Below are positions 44,251-54,774 of a stretch of DNA of 64,000 nt, piece after piece. The stretch's first letter is position 1; each line of letters begins with the position of its first letter. The stretch spans positions 22,831,249-22,895,248 of the forward strand of contig NC_049980.1 of the NCBI RefSeq assembly GCF_000003815.2, read 5' to 3'. The notes beneath the pieces were generated by a model, which was given only the letters and a program-made list of their open reading frames with translations, was not told where the DNA came from and did not search any database. Position numbers and translations under genes: made by a program. The DNA is from Branchiostoma floridae (taxonomy: Eukaryota > Chordata > Leptocardii > Amphioxiformes > Branchiostomatidae).

Positions 44251-46063
44251 ATATTTCAGCCATACCATATATGGTATGGTGAAATATATTGTATTCGTAA
44301 TGTTTCTTTCTTTCTTTCTTTCTTTCTTTCTCCTGTCAAATCTTCAAAGCGATTCATCTCCGTCGTTCCGTGTCCGAATGACCTGAAATTTGGCACAAGG
44401 GTAGAGTGGGTCAATACCGAGGTGCTGTTTTCTCATTTTTTTCATATCTGCCTCTAAAATGATTTTATTGAAGTTTAAAGGTCATGTTTTGACCAAAACG
44501 GTATATTGTGGCCCCCTGTTCCCTTGAATTACAATGGAATGACCTTAAATTTGGTGTAGATAGGCATTAGATAGTTGGTAAAATGATCCAAGTAAAATTT
44601 TGGGCATAAACTACTTTAAAATGCTTAATTTCAGCGCTTTTCTGAGGGGAAATTGGTTTTCTTTCGGCTTCCTGCCGTGAACTCCAGTGACCCCAGAGCC
44701 CACACGTGCCAGGTGCCAGCGGCCTGGGGAGAGCGAGAGTTAATTACTTTATGGACGCCAGCCAATCAGTGACGAGAAAGGCGAATGCTAGTTAATATTC
44801 ATAAGCGGGGCCTTGCAATCCCGTATATACACAAACAGGTGCATATTAAAGCCTTACAGTGGCCATATGGTACCCTGTGCCCGGTTTGAAATTGTAGTTT
44901 GCGAGGATTTGGAGTTCAGACAGGGTCATTTGAGCGGTAGCGGACGGTACGCGTGCATTGAACGTTAGGGTCGATGAATTTACCAACATTCCGCATGGCA
45001 CTATCAATCATTTTCGGCAGATTTGGACAGGGAAAATTGGACGGCTTGCGTTTAGTTCTGACACGTAAGTTTGACAGTGGCGAGAATGCATGTATTTTTT
45101 CCCGAACAAATGTAGCTACTTCTAGTGTTGTTGTTGTTCTTTTTGACGTAAACTTTGTACATTCAAATTGTAAGTAACTTTAAACTGCCAGAGTTTGAGC
45201 CCAATAAAACACTCTCAGTACCAGAGTATCACCACTGACCTCCGAAAAGAACCCCCCGAACAAAGTAGAAACACCTATCCTCCAGGTCTCGCACGCTACG
45301 AGCAGGAAATTATAACACTCAGACAAGATTACGTCCGATGGCTGATTGCATACAAAGTAAAACAATTTAACAGTGGTATGCAGGGGCATATACTTAACAA
45401 AGAATTCGAAGGAAAATGAAATATATAGATAAAGCAAAATCAAATTAACTTGTTGGTCCTGGGATCTTTCAGAAAAGAAATGAAGCGACAGAGTGGTAAA
45501 ATTTTTGTAAAATTTCGAGACGTCTCCGTTTATGTAATGGCTCATACAAAACAAGAAGAAGATTGAAGTTTTTAGCTTGAAAAAAACAACAACACTCCTA
45601 CTACACAGTACCTGCACCTGCTTGACAATTATTAAAACGCATGCCCTACTTGCTTAAAAAAAGTTCACTGCAATAATAAATGTACCCACATCACAAGGAG
45701 ATTATGACGGTACTTAGACCTAGTTATCGAAGTGGAAATTGTTGAATGGCGTCATGTAATTTCATGACGAAAATCTTCTGAATGGAAGATGCGTTTTTTT
45801 TTCACTGCCGCAATTCTAAAAAACCAATCAGTTATGCATAGGCGCTCCTGTGAAAGATTATATTCTTCAATATGGGCCCGGGGCATATTGGGCAAGCTCT
45901 GTTTTGACATGGAATCAATTCACAATATTAGTTCTCTTTTGGGGATAACATACATTAAAATATTGCATTTTTGCGCAGGGGTGACTTGGAACAGTCCAAT
46001 GTTGCGTGGGAATGGGTATGGCTGAAATATGCTGTATTTGCACCCAAGCAAATGTCGGCCTTT
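44251..46063. mobile_element. 1.8-kb interspersed repeat, copy B
   Basis: Counterpart of copy A, about 39.9 kb away. Inverted 16-mers are at 44251-44266 and 46015-46030. It differs by a longer (CTTT)n tract and a missing ~20-bp piece near 45800. In copy B the short frame 45195-45419 (with YPPGLARYEQEII and LRQDYVRWL) is open and ends cleanly. In copy A the same frame is altered by a small insertion near 5432. Confidence 0.75.
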
Positions 46064-48058
46064 CTAGTTTATATTTACATTTTCCGAATATTGTAACTTT
46101 TTCCTCAACCATTTGTTTACGGTGACTTGTTTGTTGATTCTAGGGTCGCATTTTCATTTTCGGGATCCAACCTAGCTGTTTGTGTGAATGAGAATCAAAC
46201 CATTCATAACAATAAAATGAAAATATCAATTATGTACACATGGTGCTCATGATTAATGTTGCAATTTCTGGTGTTTTGTTGCCTTTTACATCATAATTTA
46301 TTGCAAATTGCCCGGCACCACTAGCCTTTCTGAATTCCACATTAATAAACATACAAAATATCCACAAGTACATGTACTCTTAGGAATACATTACATAGGT
46401 TTTGAATTTGCACAACAAAACAATAAAGCTACGCGAAGGAAACTAAAAGCCAACTAAATTCTTTCGACGTCCTTATTGGGGGAGGACTGGGCCTATAGCC
46501 GAGCATTCTGTGCTGCTTTCAAAAGCTATTGAAATCCTGTTTGTGGTTTGTTCAGTTTTTACATTAAATGTTTTACATCTAACGCTTATCTGTTTTCTTA
46601 ATTGCCTTTGTAATGGGGTTTGTTCTCTGTTACTTAAATCTGTAAGCATAAAAAGGCCCTGTTACTATGGTCGTAAGAGTTCTGTTGCTGTGAATCTAAA
46701 AATACGGCGGTCGTAGAAAGTTCTGTTGCTATGATCAAAAGAGTTCTGTTGCTATGATCATGATCCTGTTGTTGTTGTCCTTGTTTAACGTCTATTCCAC
46801 CGCTAGACATGGTCTCTTGGTGCTTTTGTTGCTAGGTGCTCTCTGATTTGTTGTCCTCACTGGTGCTTAAAGTTATGTTGCTATGATACTAAATGTTTTT
46901 TGGTGCTATGGTCCGAAAAGTTCTGTTTCTATGATCTGTTCTTTTGGTATGGTCCCAAAAGTTCTGTTGCTATGATAGTAAATGTTTTTTTGGTGCTATG
47001 GTCCGAAAAGTTCTGTTTCTATGATCCTAAAATTTCTGTTGCTCTATGATCCTAGAAGGTTATGATGCTATGTTCACAAACAGCTCTGTTGCTACGATCC
47101 TATTTAAAAGTTCTTTTGCTACGATCCTAAAAGGCTTTGAAGCTGTGATCCTCAGGAGTTCTGTTGTTATGATCCTCAAGAGTTCTGTTGCTATGATCCT
47201 CAAGAGTTCTGTTGCTATGATTGTCTTTGATGACAAATGTTTGTTCAATTTAGACTTGAAAGTTTAAAGTTGCACCCATCAGGGAAGTAATTACAATTAC
47301 GTGTGGGCATAAGGTTGTGTTGTTTATACTTGAAATTCATCACAAACAAAATAGGGCCCATAAGAGCCACTCAAATGTTTGGGGTTACTGCACTGGATTT
47401 AATGACAGATGCTTGTCAAGACTTGAAAAGTTAGGGATGTACCCATTAGATTTGCTTCTGTGGAAGTGGCAAAACGTCTCCTTGTGGACTTGCTGAGAAA
47501 GTTCGTAGATGAGGCACAAGCGAGTGAAGTTCTGCAAACGGGCTGTGCAAATTTATGCTTAGCATGGAAAACATTGCAATCGCTGCCAAGACTGAGAAAA
47601 TTCGTCTGGGAAACATATATGAAGTGAAATTTGATACATATTTATGACGTAAATTGCAAAAAGATATTTAGAAACGTGGACTGATATCATTTTATACTTT
47701 AGGCAATTTCAAACTCAAAGAAGAAGAAGTCAAATAACTAAACTTAACAATTTGTTGTTCGGTATACCACATTTTTGGCAACGCCACAGAGGTGGATGCA
47801 TCCTGAAAGGTTTCTCTTTCTTTTCGATGTGTGATAAAGATCGCCAATACAGGTTAAGGGCCCGGGGGGATTGGCATTAAAATGGTATTCATACTCAACA
47901 TCAAAGTCTATGTAATCTTTACTTCAAGCAGTTGAAGTTGTTAACAAATCAAATCAAAAGGGTTGAATTAAACCCATTCATTCATAGTTTGGTGAATCTT
48001 ATCGAAACCTCAGGTAAAATCCATGGCAATGATTTCCAACTCTTGAAATGGCTACAAT
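46064..48058. other. Spacer between the 1.8-kb repeat copy B and the LRR gene
   Basis: It contains the ~24-bp tandem repeat and, near 48058, the 3' UTR of the LRR gene. No other gene seen. Confidence 0.5.
46678..47223. repeat. Degenerate ~24-bp tandem repeat
   Basis: Repeated copies of AGTTCTGTTGCTATGATCCT with variable spacers are cleanest at 47155-47223, where three units are almost identical, and most diverged on the left. A block at about 46765-46860 (TTGTTGTTGTCCTTGTTTAA) interrupts it and looks like an inserted transposon tail. Open frames on both strands here are simply the repeat read in register. Confidence 0.8.
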
Positions 48059-50029
48059 TCAATGGCCTTTCATATGGTCGGGTGATATGATTATGTAGCC
48101 ACCATCATCAGTGGGTAAAGTTGCTTGAGGTTGGTAGTAGTGCAGGCAGTCATGAGTACCTACTGCTGGCTGCTTGTGATGACTGTTTGCAGGTATCTCA
48201 TACAGGACATCTTCTGGTGTCATATATAGGGCACCATCTGGCTCCACATACACACAATCATCATCATCATCCCCACGTGGAGGGGTGACGGAGTTATGCT
48301 TATATTTAAGACGTAATTTTCCTTTGGGTGGTGCTAGGGGCGTTTCTACAGTAGGCTGTCTTGGACCTGTCTGATCATGACCACTGGTCACTACAACAGC
48401 TGTCATGGTAAGGTTACTTAAAACAATGTTAGTTTTAGGTTTTGAAGGAGGATTCTTGGTCCTCCTCTTGCACCAAATTGTGAGAATGACGGTGCCGATC
48501 AGGGCAATGCCAGCTATTGGACCACAGACAGAGCCAATAAGAACATGGAAACTGTAAACAAAGTCTTTAGAACTGCTGCTTTCTTGTCTGACTGAAGTGG
48601 CTTGAGGAGTTGAACTTATTGTTGTTCTTGGTTTGCGTCTTTTGTCGGTTTGTAGCGTGTCTGAAGTGGTTTGAAGGGTTGAACTTAATGTTGCTCTTGT
48701 TTTGCATTTCTTTTCTGCTGCAGCAGCTGTTGAGCCTGCTGCTGTGTCGTTGTAATAGCTACTAGAGGCTACTTGGGTATCTGCATTGAAATTTTTGCTT
48801 TCCGGTTTTTCTGTGGTGGTTCGAAGGGGTGAAACTAGTTTTGTTCTTAAGTTAGCTGTGTGGCCATAGTCCCAATTGTTAAAGGTTACTTGGACATCAA
48901 CAGCCAGTGCTGATATTGTTGGCTCTGTACATACCAATTCTGCAGGATTGACATCTGTAAGCTTCTGTCCCTGTAAGTTGGCGGGCTGAGCACAGATTAT
49001 CTGGTCTTTAAATGTTGAAGCTACCTTAAAGGGAGCCATCTTACAGTCACACTGCCACGGGTTCCCATCAAGATATATGACGAGATTAGATGGCAACAAG
49101 TCAAAAGCTAAAGGGGCCATGGTAGACAACTTGTTGTTTCTTATGTCAAAACATTGGAGTTCAGTCAGGTTTGCAAATGCACCTTCCTGAATCATTGTTA
49201 TCTGGTTATAGTGCACGCGCAACTCTTGCAGCCTGGGTAGATTTAAAAATGTACCTGCCTGAATCACTGCTATCTGGTTACGGGACAGGTGCAATACTCT
49301 CAGCTGGGGTAGATTTACAAATGTACCAGACTGAATCATTGTTATCTGCTTTTGGGACAGGAACAACTTTTGTAGCCAGGGTAAATTTACAAAAGCACCA
49401 GCATGAATTATTGCTATCTGGTTTAAGTACAGGGATAACTCTTGTAGCCTGGGTAGATTTTCAAATGTGCCTTCCTGAATCATTGTTATCTTGTTGTAAT
49501 ACAGGTGCAACTCTTGTAGCCTGGGAAGTTTTACAAATGTACCTTTCTGAATCATTGTTATCTGGTTGAAGTACAGGGGCAGCACTTGTAGCCTGGGTAA
49601 ATTTACAAATGCACCAGCCTGAATCACTGTTATCTGGTTGTAGTACAGGGACAACTCTTGTAGCCTGGGCAGATTTACAAATGTGCGTTCCTGAATCATT
49701 GTGATCTTATTGCAGAATAAGGACAACACTTGTAGTTTGGGTAGATTTACAAACGTACCTGCCTGGATTATTGTAATCTGGTTTAAGGGCAGATACAACA
49801 TTCGTAAGCTAGTTAGGTTTGTAAATGCACCAGCCTGAAGCATTATTATCTGGTTACGTGTCACATCTAGCTGGGAGATGGATGTTGGGAGGTCCTGAGG
49901 GATGCTGGTGAGGCCCTGGTTGGAGCAGTCGCAGCCTGATGATGAGCAGCTGCAGCCGGCTTCTGGCATGTTGGGCTCCTTAAGGATGATGAGAAGGAAC
50001 ATCAGCAGGTGTCGCAGCTTTCTTCCCAT
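48059..50029 (-). CDS. Leucine-rich-repeat single-pass transmembrane receptor, 656 aa, single coding exon
   Basis: It has an N-terminal signal sequence (about 1-24), then an LRRNT cysteine cap (C26, C28, C33, C35) with GLTSIPQDLP. Eleven 24-residue LRRs follow (50-313; consensus LPRLQELSLYYNQITMIQ-GTFVN), and an LRRCT cap (323-367) starting NPWQCDC. A Thr/Ser/Lys-rich stalk with two similar TTSD/SSTPQATS blocks (about 400-490) leads to one membrane helix (496-519) ending in the stop-transfer WCKRRTK. The 137-residue cytoplasmic tail has five Asp in a row and tyrosines at 594, 602, 610, 631, 632 and 645. No TIR or kinase domain is present. The architecture is that of the LRR-only receptors expanded in amphioxus; ligand and role are unknown. 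The start is the first in-frame ATG, 12 nt after a good acceptor (TTTTGCTTAG), so a 5' UTR intron is likely. Confidence 0.93.
   Translation of the reverse strand: MGRKLRHLLMFLLIILKEPNMPEAGCSCSSSGCDCSNQGLTSIPQDLPTSISQLDVTRNQIIMLQAGAFTNLTSLRMLYLPLNQITIIQAGTFVNLPKLQVLSLFCNKITMIQERTFVNLPRLQELSLYYNQITVIQAGAFVNLPRLQVLPLYFNQITMIQKGTFVKLPRLQELHLYYNKITMIQEGTFENLPRLQELSLYLNQIAIIHAGAFVNLPWLQKLFLSQKQITMIQSGTFVNLPQLRVLHLSRNQIAVIQAGTFLNLPRLQELRVHYNQITMIQEGAFANLTELQCFDIRNNKLSTMAPLAFDLLPSNLVIYLDGNPWQCDCKMAPFKVASTFKDQIICAQPANLQGQKLTDVNPAELVCTEPTISALAVDVQVTFNNWDYGHTANLRTKLVSPLRTTTEKPESKNFNADTQVASSSYYNDTAAGSTAAAAEKKCKTRATLSSTLQTTSDTLQTDKRRKPRTTISSTPQATSVRQESSSSKDFVYSFHVLIGSVCGPIAGIALIGTVILTIWCKRRTKNPPSKPKTNIVLSNLTMTAVVVTSGHDQTGPRQPTVETPLAPPKGKLRLKYKHNSVTPPRGDDDDDCVYVEPDGALYMTPEDVLYEIPANSHHKQPAVGTHDCLHYYQPQATLPTDDGGYIIISPDHMKGH
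49065..49880 (-). repeat. 72-bp tandem repeats encoding the LRRs
   Basis: Eleven consecutive 72-bp units encode the LRRs, and the central ones are very similar at DNA level. The + strand reads for example TGAATCATTGTTATCTGGTT in most units. This level of DNA identity points to recent unit duplication or conversion, and it also produces a spurious open frame on the opposite strand at 49171-49569. Confidence 0.85.
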
Positions 50030-50490
50030 GTTACCTGGTTACCTAAGCAAAACAATTAAAGGTTCTGATAGTGTCACATTCGTTACATTTTTTCATTGTG
50101 TAAAAGTAAAATAGAAGTACTACATTCATGATTATCTTCATACCTCTAACATTAAAAGATAACGTAGACAAACTATAGGATCAGATTAAAGAAATGCTAT
50201 TACCATAGAACTAGTAAAGGGAGGTTTCAAAAAACTGTACCAAAACAACCAAAGAAAAGCAATTCAAAATAATGTATGCAGATCAACAACACATAATTAG
50301 CATTGAAATATTTAAAAAACGATCAATCCTTACAAAATCAAACCGTGCAGAACAATAGCAATAATGATACAAACATTTCTTAAAGAGCGCTACAGACAAC
50401 AGCAGCTCAAAGTTAATAAGTATGGACTCTGCCAAGAGTCTTTATTCCAATATCAACATTTGTTAAGAGCGCGGTTGTTATTGTGTATTA

Positions 50491-50730
50491 CCCCTTTTCC
50501 ACTAGGACGGCGCTCTCGCCGCGCTCTCTCTGCGACCTACAATTTGACAGATCGCTCAACGAATTCTACAGAAAAGAAACGAATCACTTTACACTTTGTG
50601 TGTTTTGTTTTCTTCTCAGTCACACTTTTACGTCTTGTATGATATACTCAGTGTGAAAGCGAAGGTTACACATATCCTATTTAGGTCGCAGTGAGAGCGC
50701 AGCGCGATCGCCGTCTAGTGGAAACGGGGC
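50491..50730. mobile_element. MITE with ~48-bp terminal inverted repeats in the LRR 5' region
   Basis: The left arm runs from CCCCTTTTCCACTAGGACGG to CTGCGACCT. The right arm runs from AGGTCGCAGTGAGAGCGCAG to CTAGTGGAAACGGGG and is its imperfect reverse complement. The AT-rich core has TTTGTGTGTTTTG and CTTCTCAGTCACAC, related to cores at 54200 and 54840. No coding capacity. Confidence 0.8.
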
Positions 50731-51549
50731 CTAGTGCTTCGCTAGCTGTATCTTAGATTAGTCTAACTGATATGGTTGTGCTGATTGTCTGAAGCTGACT
50801 GTTTCAATATTAACTTTAAACATGGAGGTTGTTTACTCGTTTTGTTTTTCACTGACGTTTTCACGACGTCGTCAATTAGACCAGGTAAGAAGATTAGGCC
50901 ACATCAATGTAATTCCTTGTTTCTCGGAATGTCTGGGTGAAATAGACGTAAACAAGAATCAGGTACTCATGTTATACATATCATATTATATTCACCGCGG
51001 GAACATTTGTCAGGAGCCAAAGTCAATATTCTAGGCTGGGTGGGATTTCCAGCCGCTTACATTTTAGGTATTATGTGCATCAATAAAATGAAACAATTAG
51101 GAAACAAGAACAGCAGTCGTTGGTAGAGCGACAATATCAGCATTTGGTGTTCGTTCATGTACTGAATGGCTAAAGCGGTTATTTTGTTTCAACTTAGGAA
51201 ACAAATCCAGGGAAATCAAATTGATGTAACTGACCCCAAACGAAGACGCTGAGGTGGCGAAGGCTGGTCGGGAACATACCCTACCCCCCTTTATAAGTAA
51301 GTTCGTGTGAAGTGCATGCACTTTCCAACGATCAGGGTCTGTCAAGGGCTTGACCCTATGGATAGTTTCATCGGTTTGATAAGTTATTTGTAATGTTAAC
51401 GTTGTTGTTACAAATGCAGACATAATGCAGACATAATCTTTTTTCGCGACATTTTGGCAGCTTTCAGTCGCTTTTATTAGGGCATAATAAACTACTTTAC
51501 ACCAGGTGATTTCTGAAGATATACCTACCTTACGTTTCTCTAAACTTAC

Positions 51550-51650
51550 CTCTCAAGCTAGACAGAAATCTTGCCACTTTCTGGTTGAGGGCTGTTCTCA
51601 GTCTTCTTGTTGCAGCGGTGCCCCACAGGTTGGAGTTCGGTGTGGCTGTT
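51550..51650 (-). other. Candidate alternative 5' non-coding exon A of the LRR gene
   Basis: On the - strand the stretch contains ACAAGAAGACTGAGAACAGC and ends at a near-consensus donor GAGAG|GTAAGT (exon edge 51550). Its neighbour at 52280-52400 shares the same core. Splicing to the acceptor at 50043-50052 would place it 12 nt before the LRR start codon. Its upstream boundary is a guess; no transcript evidence is available. Confidence 0.4.
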
Positions 51651-52279
51651 GGGCAACGGAGTGGAAAAACAATGTTTGATTAGTCTACGTCTATGCTATC
51701 TATACAAAACGTCATGCAAACTCATTGTAACATTTAAATCAAAACATGCAGAACAACAAGACTTGTTTCAATAGCTGTGCCGAAATGGAGCGCGAAAACA
51801 GCATCAGATTAGTCTTACTGATATGGTTGTGTTGATTGCCTGAGCTGGCTGTTTCAATATTAATGTTTTGTTTTTCATTGAAATTTGGATCACACCGTGT
51901 GGACCAGATAAGACAATTAGGCCACATCCATGTAATTCCTTGGTTCTCAGATTTTGCGGAATGATAACGGAGTCGGCGGCTGAAGACGAAACTGATCCTA
52001 TAAGAGACGCTGGTGTTATCGAAGCTGGTCAGGAAAATGGTCTTCTTACATTTTTTTATTGTGAAATTTTCGCACAAAGTTCTGTTTCCAATGATATTGG
52101 CTTTAACTCTATGAATTGCATCACTTAATGGGCTTATTTGAAAGCACTGTTGCTTTTCATTTAACAAAAGCAGCAATAATACTTTCTCCTCGACGCTTTG
52201 AAAGTTTCCAGCTACATTTCGTTAGGGCATAATGATTTTTTTCACCAGGTGATGATTCGATTTCTTAAAATATACTTAC

Positions 52280-52400
52280 CTTACTTTTCTCTAAACGCTC
52301 TCTTCTTGGTAATGACGCCACAAAGGGCTGTCCTCAGTCTTCTTATTGCCTCTCAGATTCGAGCTCCATGTAGCCGTTACGAAATAGAGTGGGGAAAACA
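52280..52400 (-). other. Candidate alternative 5' non-coding exon B of the LRR gene
   Basis: On the - strand it contains ATAAGAAGACTGAGGACAGC and ends in AGTAAG|GTAAGTATA, a strong donor (exon edge 52280). It is homologous to exon A. The promoter-side flank is the segment duplicated upstream of the S28 gene. Exon status is inferred from the splice site and from conservation between the two copies. Confidence 0.4.
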
Positions 52401-52408
52401 ATGTAACC

Positions 52409-52840
52409 TTTCGTTTGGTAAACCTCTTGAAAAGCGTCGAAAGAAACAAAAATTGATGCTCTTTTAAGCGACGACAACGACAGTATACGAAATAAATACC
52501 GAGGTGTTCAGTCAGAATTTGTCTCTTTAAACGACATTGCCAAACTTAAATTACAAGATTACCTTTGTAACGTGGAGTGAATGATCAACCTGACCTGTGA
52601 CATTTTACATACAATTTAACAAATTAACCTCTCCGTCTACGCTTACACCATCTATTTATATCTTTTTATTCATTCAATATTTTCAGGCTCTAAAGCAAAT
52701 CTAAGATGAGCTGGCAACAAAAATAAAACATGCATTTTTCTTCGTACGACCGGCTCCTTAATCAAAACTAACATCAAAATACATAGGATGATAATGGTAA
52801 CAATAATGAAAAATTATTGTATAAAAACAAATAACAATAC
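52409..52840. repeat. Upstream-flank duplication, copy 2 (5' of LRR distal exon)
   Basis: Partner of 43737-44174. On the - strand it lies directly upstream of the candidate LRR 5' non-coding exon at 52280-52400. The same orientation relative to both genes is notable. The segment has no open frame. Confidence 0.8.
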
Positions 52841-53649
52841 AATAAAATAATTTGCAATTTAGCAAATATATGGATAGGCACGGCTGATATTTACAGATTG
52901 TTTATCAAGGGCTAGGTTACTTGCACAGTCTAAGAAAACTTAATGTACGAACTTCTGACACAAGTAATTACATATCCCATTTCCCAGAGCTCATCCTATA
53001 GATGAGGAATTGATAAGATGTTGTTCTACAGATTTTCGTGGATATTCCCTCAGGGATTTACAATGTACGTGCTCCTTGTCACGAGTTTATGTAAGTGATC
53101 CCATCAGCATGTTAGCTGTTGACACTTGAACTTCATGCAACGTGTATAGCAGCTGCATTCTGGAGACGCCCGTAAGGGGGCGGTGTTGAGCAACAAACAA
53201 GTCAAATTTCGGTTTGCATCGATTGGCTTTAGTTTTAAGCATGGTTCCATTTGAAGTATTCTTCAACTGATTCTATGATTATCACAATGAAAGCATACTA
53301 CAGAGATTTGATGCTTTAAGCAGACAAAGAAGGCATCATTTTTGAGCATTCGCAAAATCGAAATGACTTTGAAATGGTACATGGTGTAAGGCCATATTGA
53401 TTCTACTAAGCCGCTAAAGTCCCTTGCATTATCGGCGTGACGTATCTCTTCTAACCGTGGTGCAACCGGAAATTTGACTTTGGCATCGTGACGTCACCCT
53501 GACGTCAGAGCTCGCTCGTTTGCCACCCAGTAACGTCAGAGACGTGGGTTTCAAGAGTTCGATGAAACAACCCGTATAAATCTCCTAAACCTCGGTCGGT
53601 ACCTTACGCTTGTGGCCTTTGTCTGTAATTAAACACTGTAAGCATGGGG

Positions 53650-53656
53650 TATAAAA
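53650..53656 (+). promoter_or_regulatory. TATA box-like TATAAAA
   Basis: TATAAAA in a GGGG...CTATAAAAG setting, followed 14 bp later by the palindrome GAAACTTTGATCAAAGTTTC (53670-53689). Its placement would suit a start site near 53680. Confidence 0.35.
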
Positions 53657-53718
53657 CTATAAAAGATCTGAAACTTTGATCAAAGTTTCGATTTTTCCTA
53701 CTACGTGTTGCAACAGTA

Positions 53719-53890
53719 ATGTTCCAACGTCCGAATCAGGTATTCGAATTGCCAACAGTGCCGTATTCGGCCCGTTCGAAATGGTTCGATTTACTCGAAG
53801 AGAGCCTGTGTGATACGCCTTTCGAACCTGTGCGATACGGAAGCGTACGGCCCGGTCCGAACACCGGTATCGAACGTTTTCGCGTCACAG
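53719..53890 (+). CDS. Candidate first coding exon of an unknown gene
   Basis: ATG 53719 opens 57 codons (MFQRPNQVFELP, ARSKWFDLLEESL, FEPVRYGSV, IERFRVTG) that run to the donor CACAG|GTATGA at 53891. A TATAAAA lies 69 bp before the ATG. The stretch is CpG-rich and dotted with TTCGA. I found no downstream exon and recognise no family, so this may be only a regulatory or repeat sequence. Confidence 0.25.
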
Positions 53891-53955
53891 GTATGACATA
53901 ATACGTACTATTGTACATCTGCAAGTCACTCTTGTCTGTGTAGTTTTGACACTTA

Positions 53956-54084
53956 TACAAACATCTCCATGCAGATTTGTGATTCCATCTCGTGTTTTTA
54001 CGTATTTTTACGTAATTTTGCATTGTTAAACTTAATATGTGAAAACACGAGATAGAATCATATATCTGCATGGAAATGTTTGTA
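53956..54084. repeat. 45-bp inverted repeat with a 39-nt spacer
   Basis: The left arm 53956-54000 (TACAAACATCTCCATGCAGA onward) pairs with the right arm 54040-54084 (ending TCTGCATGGAAATGTTTGTA) with about six mismatches. A short ACGTATTTTTACGTAATTTT direct repeat lies in the spacer. Confidence 0.75.
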
Positions 54085-54149
54085 AACCAGATTTAGTATC
54101 AACGCCCACCGTGAGATAGATGATTTATTGTTTGGATGGTTTATCAAAA

Positions 54150-54393
54150 TGTGGTATCTCACTCATTGGGACACCGGTGCGGCACTGCGCGGTTCGAAAG
54201 TTTACTCAACGAATTTCAGAGATAAAGAACAAATTTTCTTACGTTTTGTGTATTTTGTTGTCTTCTAAGTCATACTTGTACTTACTACGCAATGTCTAAA
54301 TTATAAATCATCGGCGAAAATAACACAACAGTTCCGCAGTGAACGAACCCCGAGGTGCCGCACCAGTGCCCCAAAAGCAGTGAGATACCACCT
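54150..54393. mobile_element. MITE with ~45-bp terminal inverted repeats
   Basis: The left arm starts GTGGTATCTCACT and includes CCGGTGCGGCACTG. The right arm ends AGTGAGATACCACC and includes GTGCCGCACCAGTG. The core (CAACGAATTTCAGAGATAAAG, TTTTGTTGTCTTCTAAGTCA) resembles the core of 50491-50730 although the arms differ. Confidence 0.75.
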
Positions 54394-54774
54394 TAAATGA
54401 GGCACTTCTCCATGATTGCGGAGATGCTTCCAAAGTTTATAGACTTCTCCTAAGAAGCCCATCGACTACCCCGTCCCTCAGTCGTCATTTACCAGCACAG
54501 GAGAAAGCCCCGACAGCAAATGGATACCTACAAGAGCGGGATAATGGATAACCCTGTCGGTGGGATGGCATGTGTTGACGTCAGTACATGACGTCAGAGC
54601 AGGTGATCGGACGCGGGGCGTTAGAAGACCATCTGGTCCGGCTCTTCAAGACTGAAGATGAAGTGACACGGCTTAATGGCCAAAGAACACGACACCGCTT
54701 CCTTATGAATGATATTTTCTCTCTGAACAACCGCCCCCATCCCGTATTCCAACAGGGTGGCGACATCGCGGGGA

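Larger units (their letters stand above)
50750..52420. repeat. Tandem duplication upstream of the LRR gene
   Basis: Two diverged copies in the same orientation lie at about 50750-51680 and 51805-52420. Shared runs include CTGATATGGTTGTG, CTGTTTCAATATTAA, TTAGGCCACATC, TGTAATTCCTTG, TTAGGGCATAAT, CACCAGGTGAT and CTCAGTCTTCTT. The second copy is shorter. Each carries one candidate 5' exon near its right end. Confidence 0.75.

Noticed and set aside
47046-47267. Periodic peptides on both strands
   Set aside because: They arise from the ~24-bp tandem repeat whose length is a multiple of three; not a gene.
49171-49569. 132-codon frame on + opposite the LRR gene
   Set aside because: It is a shadow of the 72-bp LRR-coding repeats read on the other strand; its 24-residue periodicity simply mirrors them.
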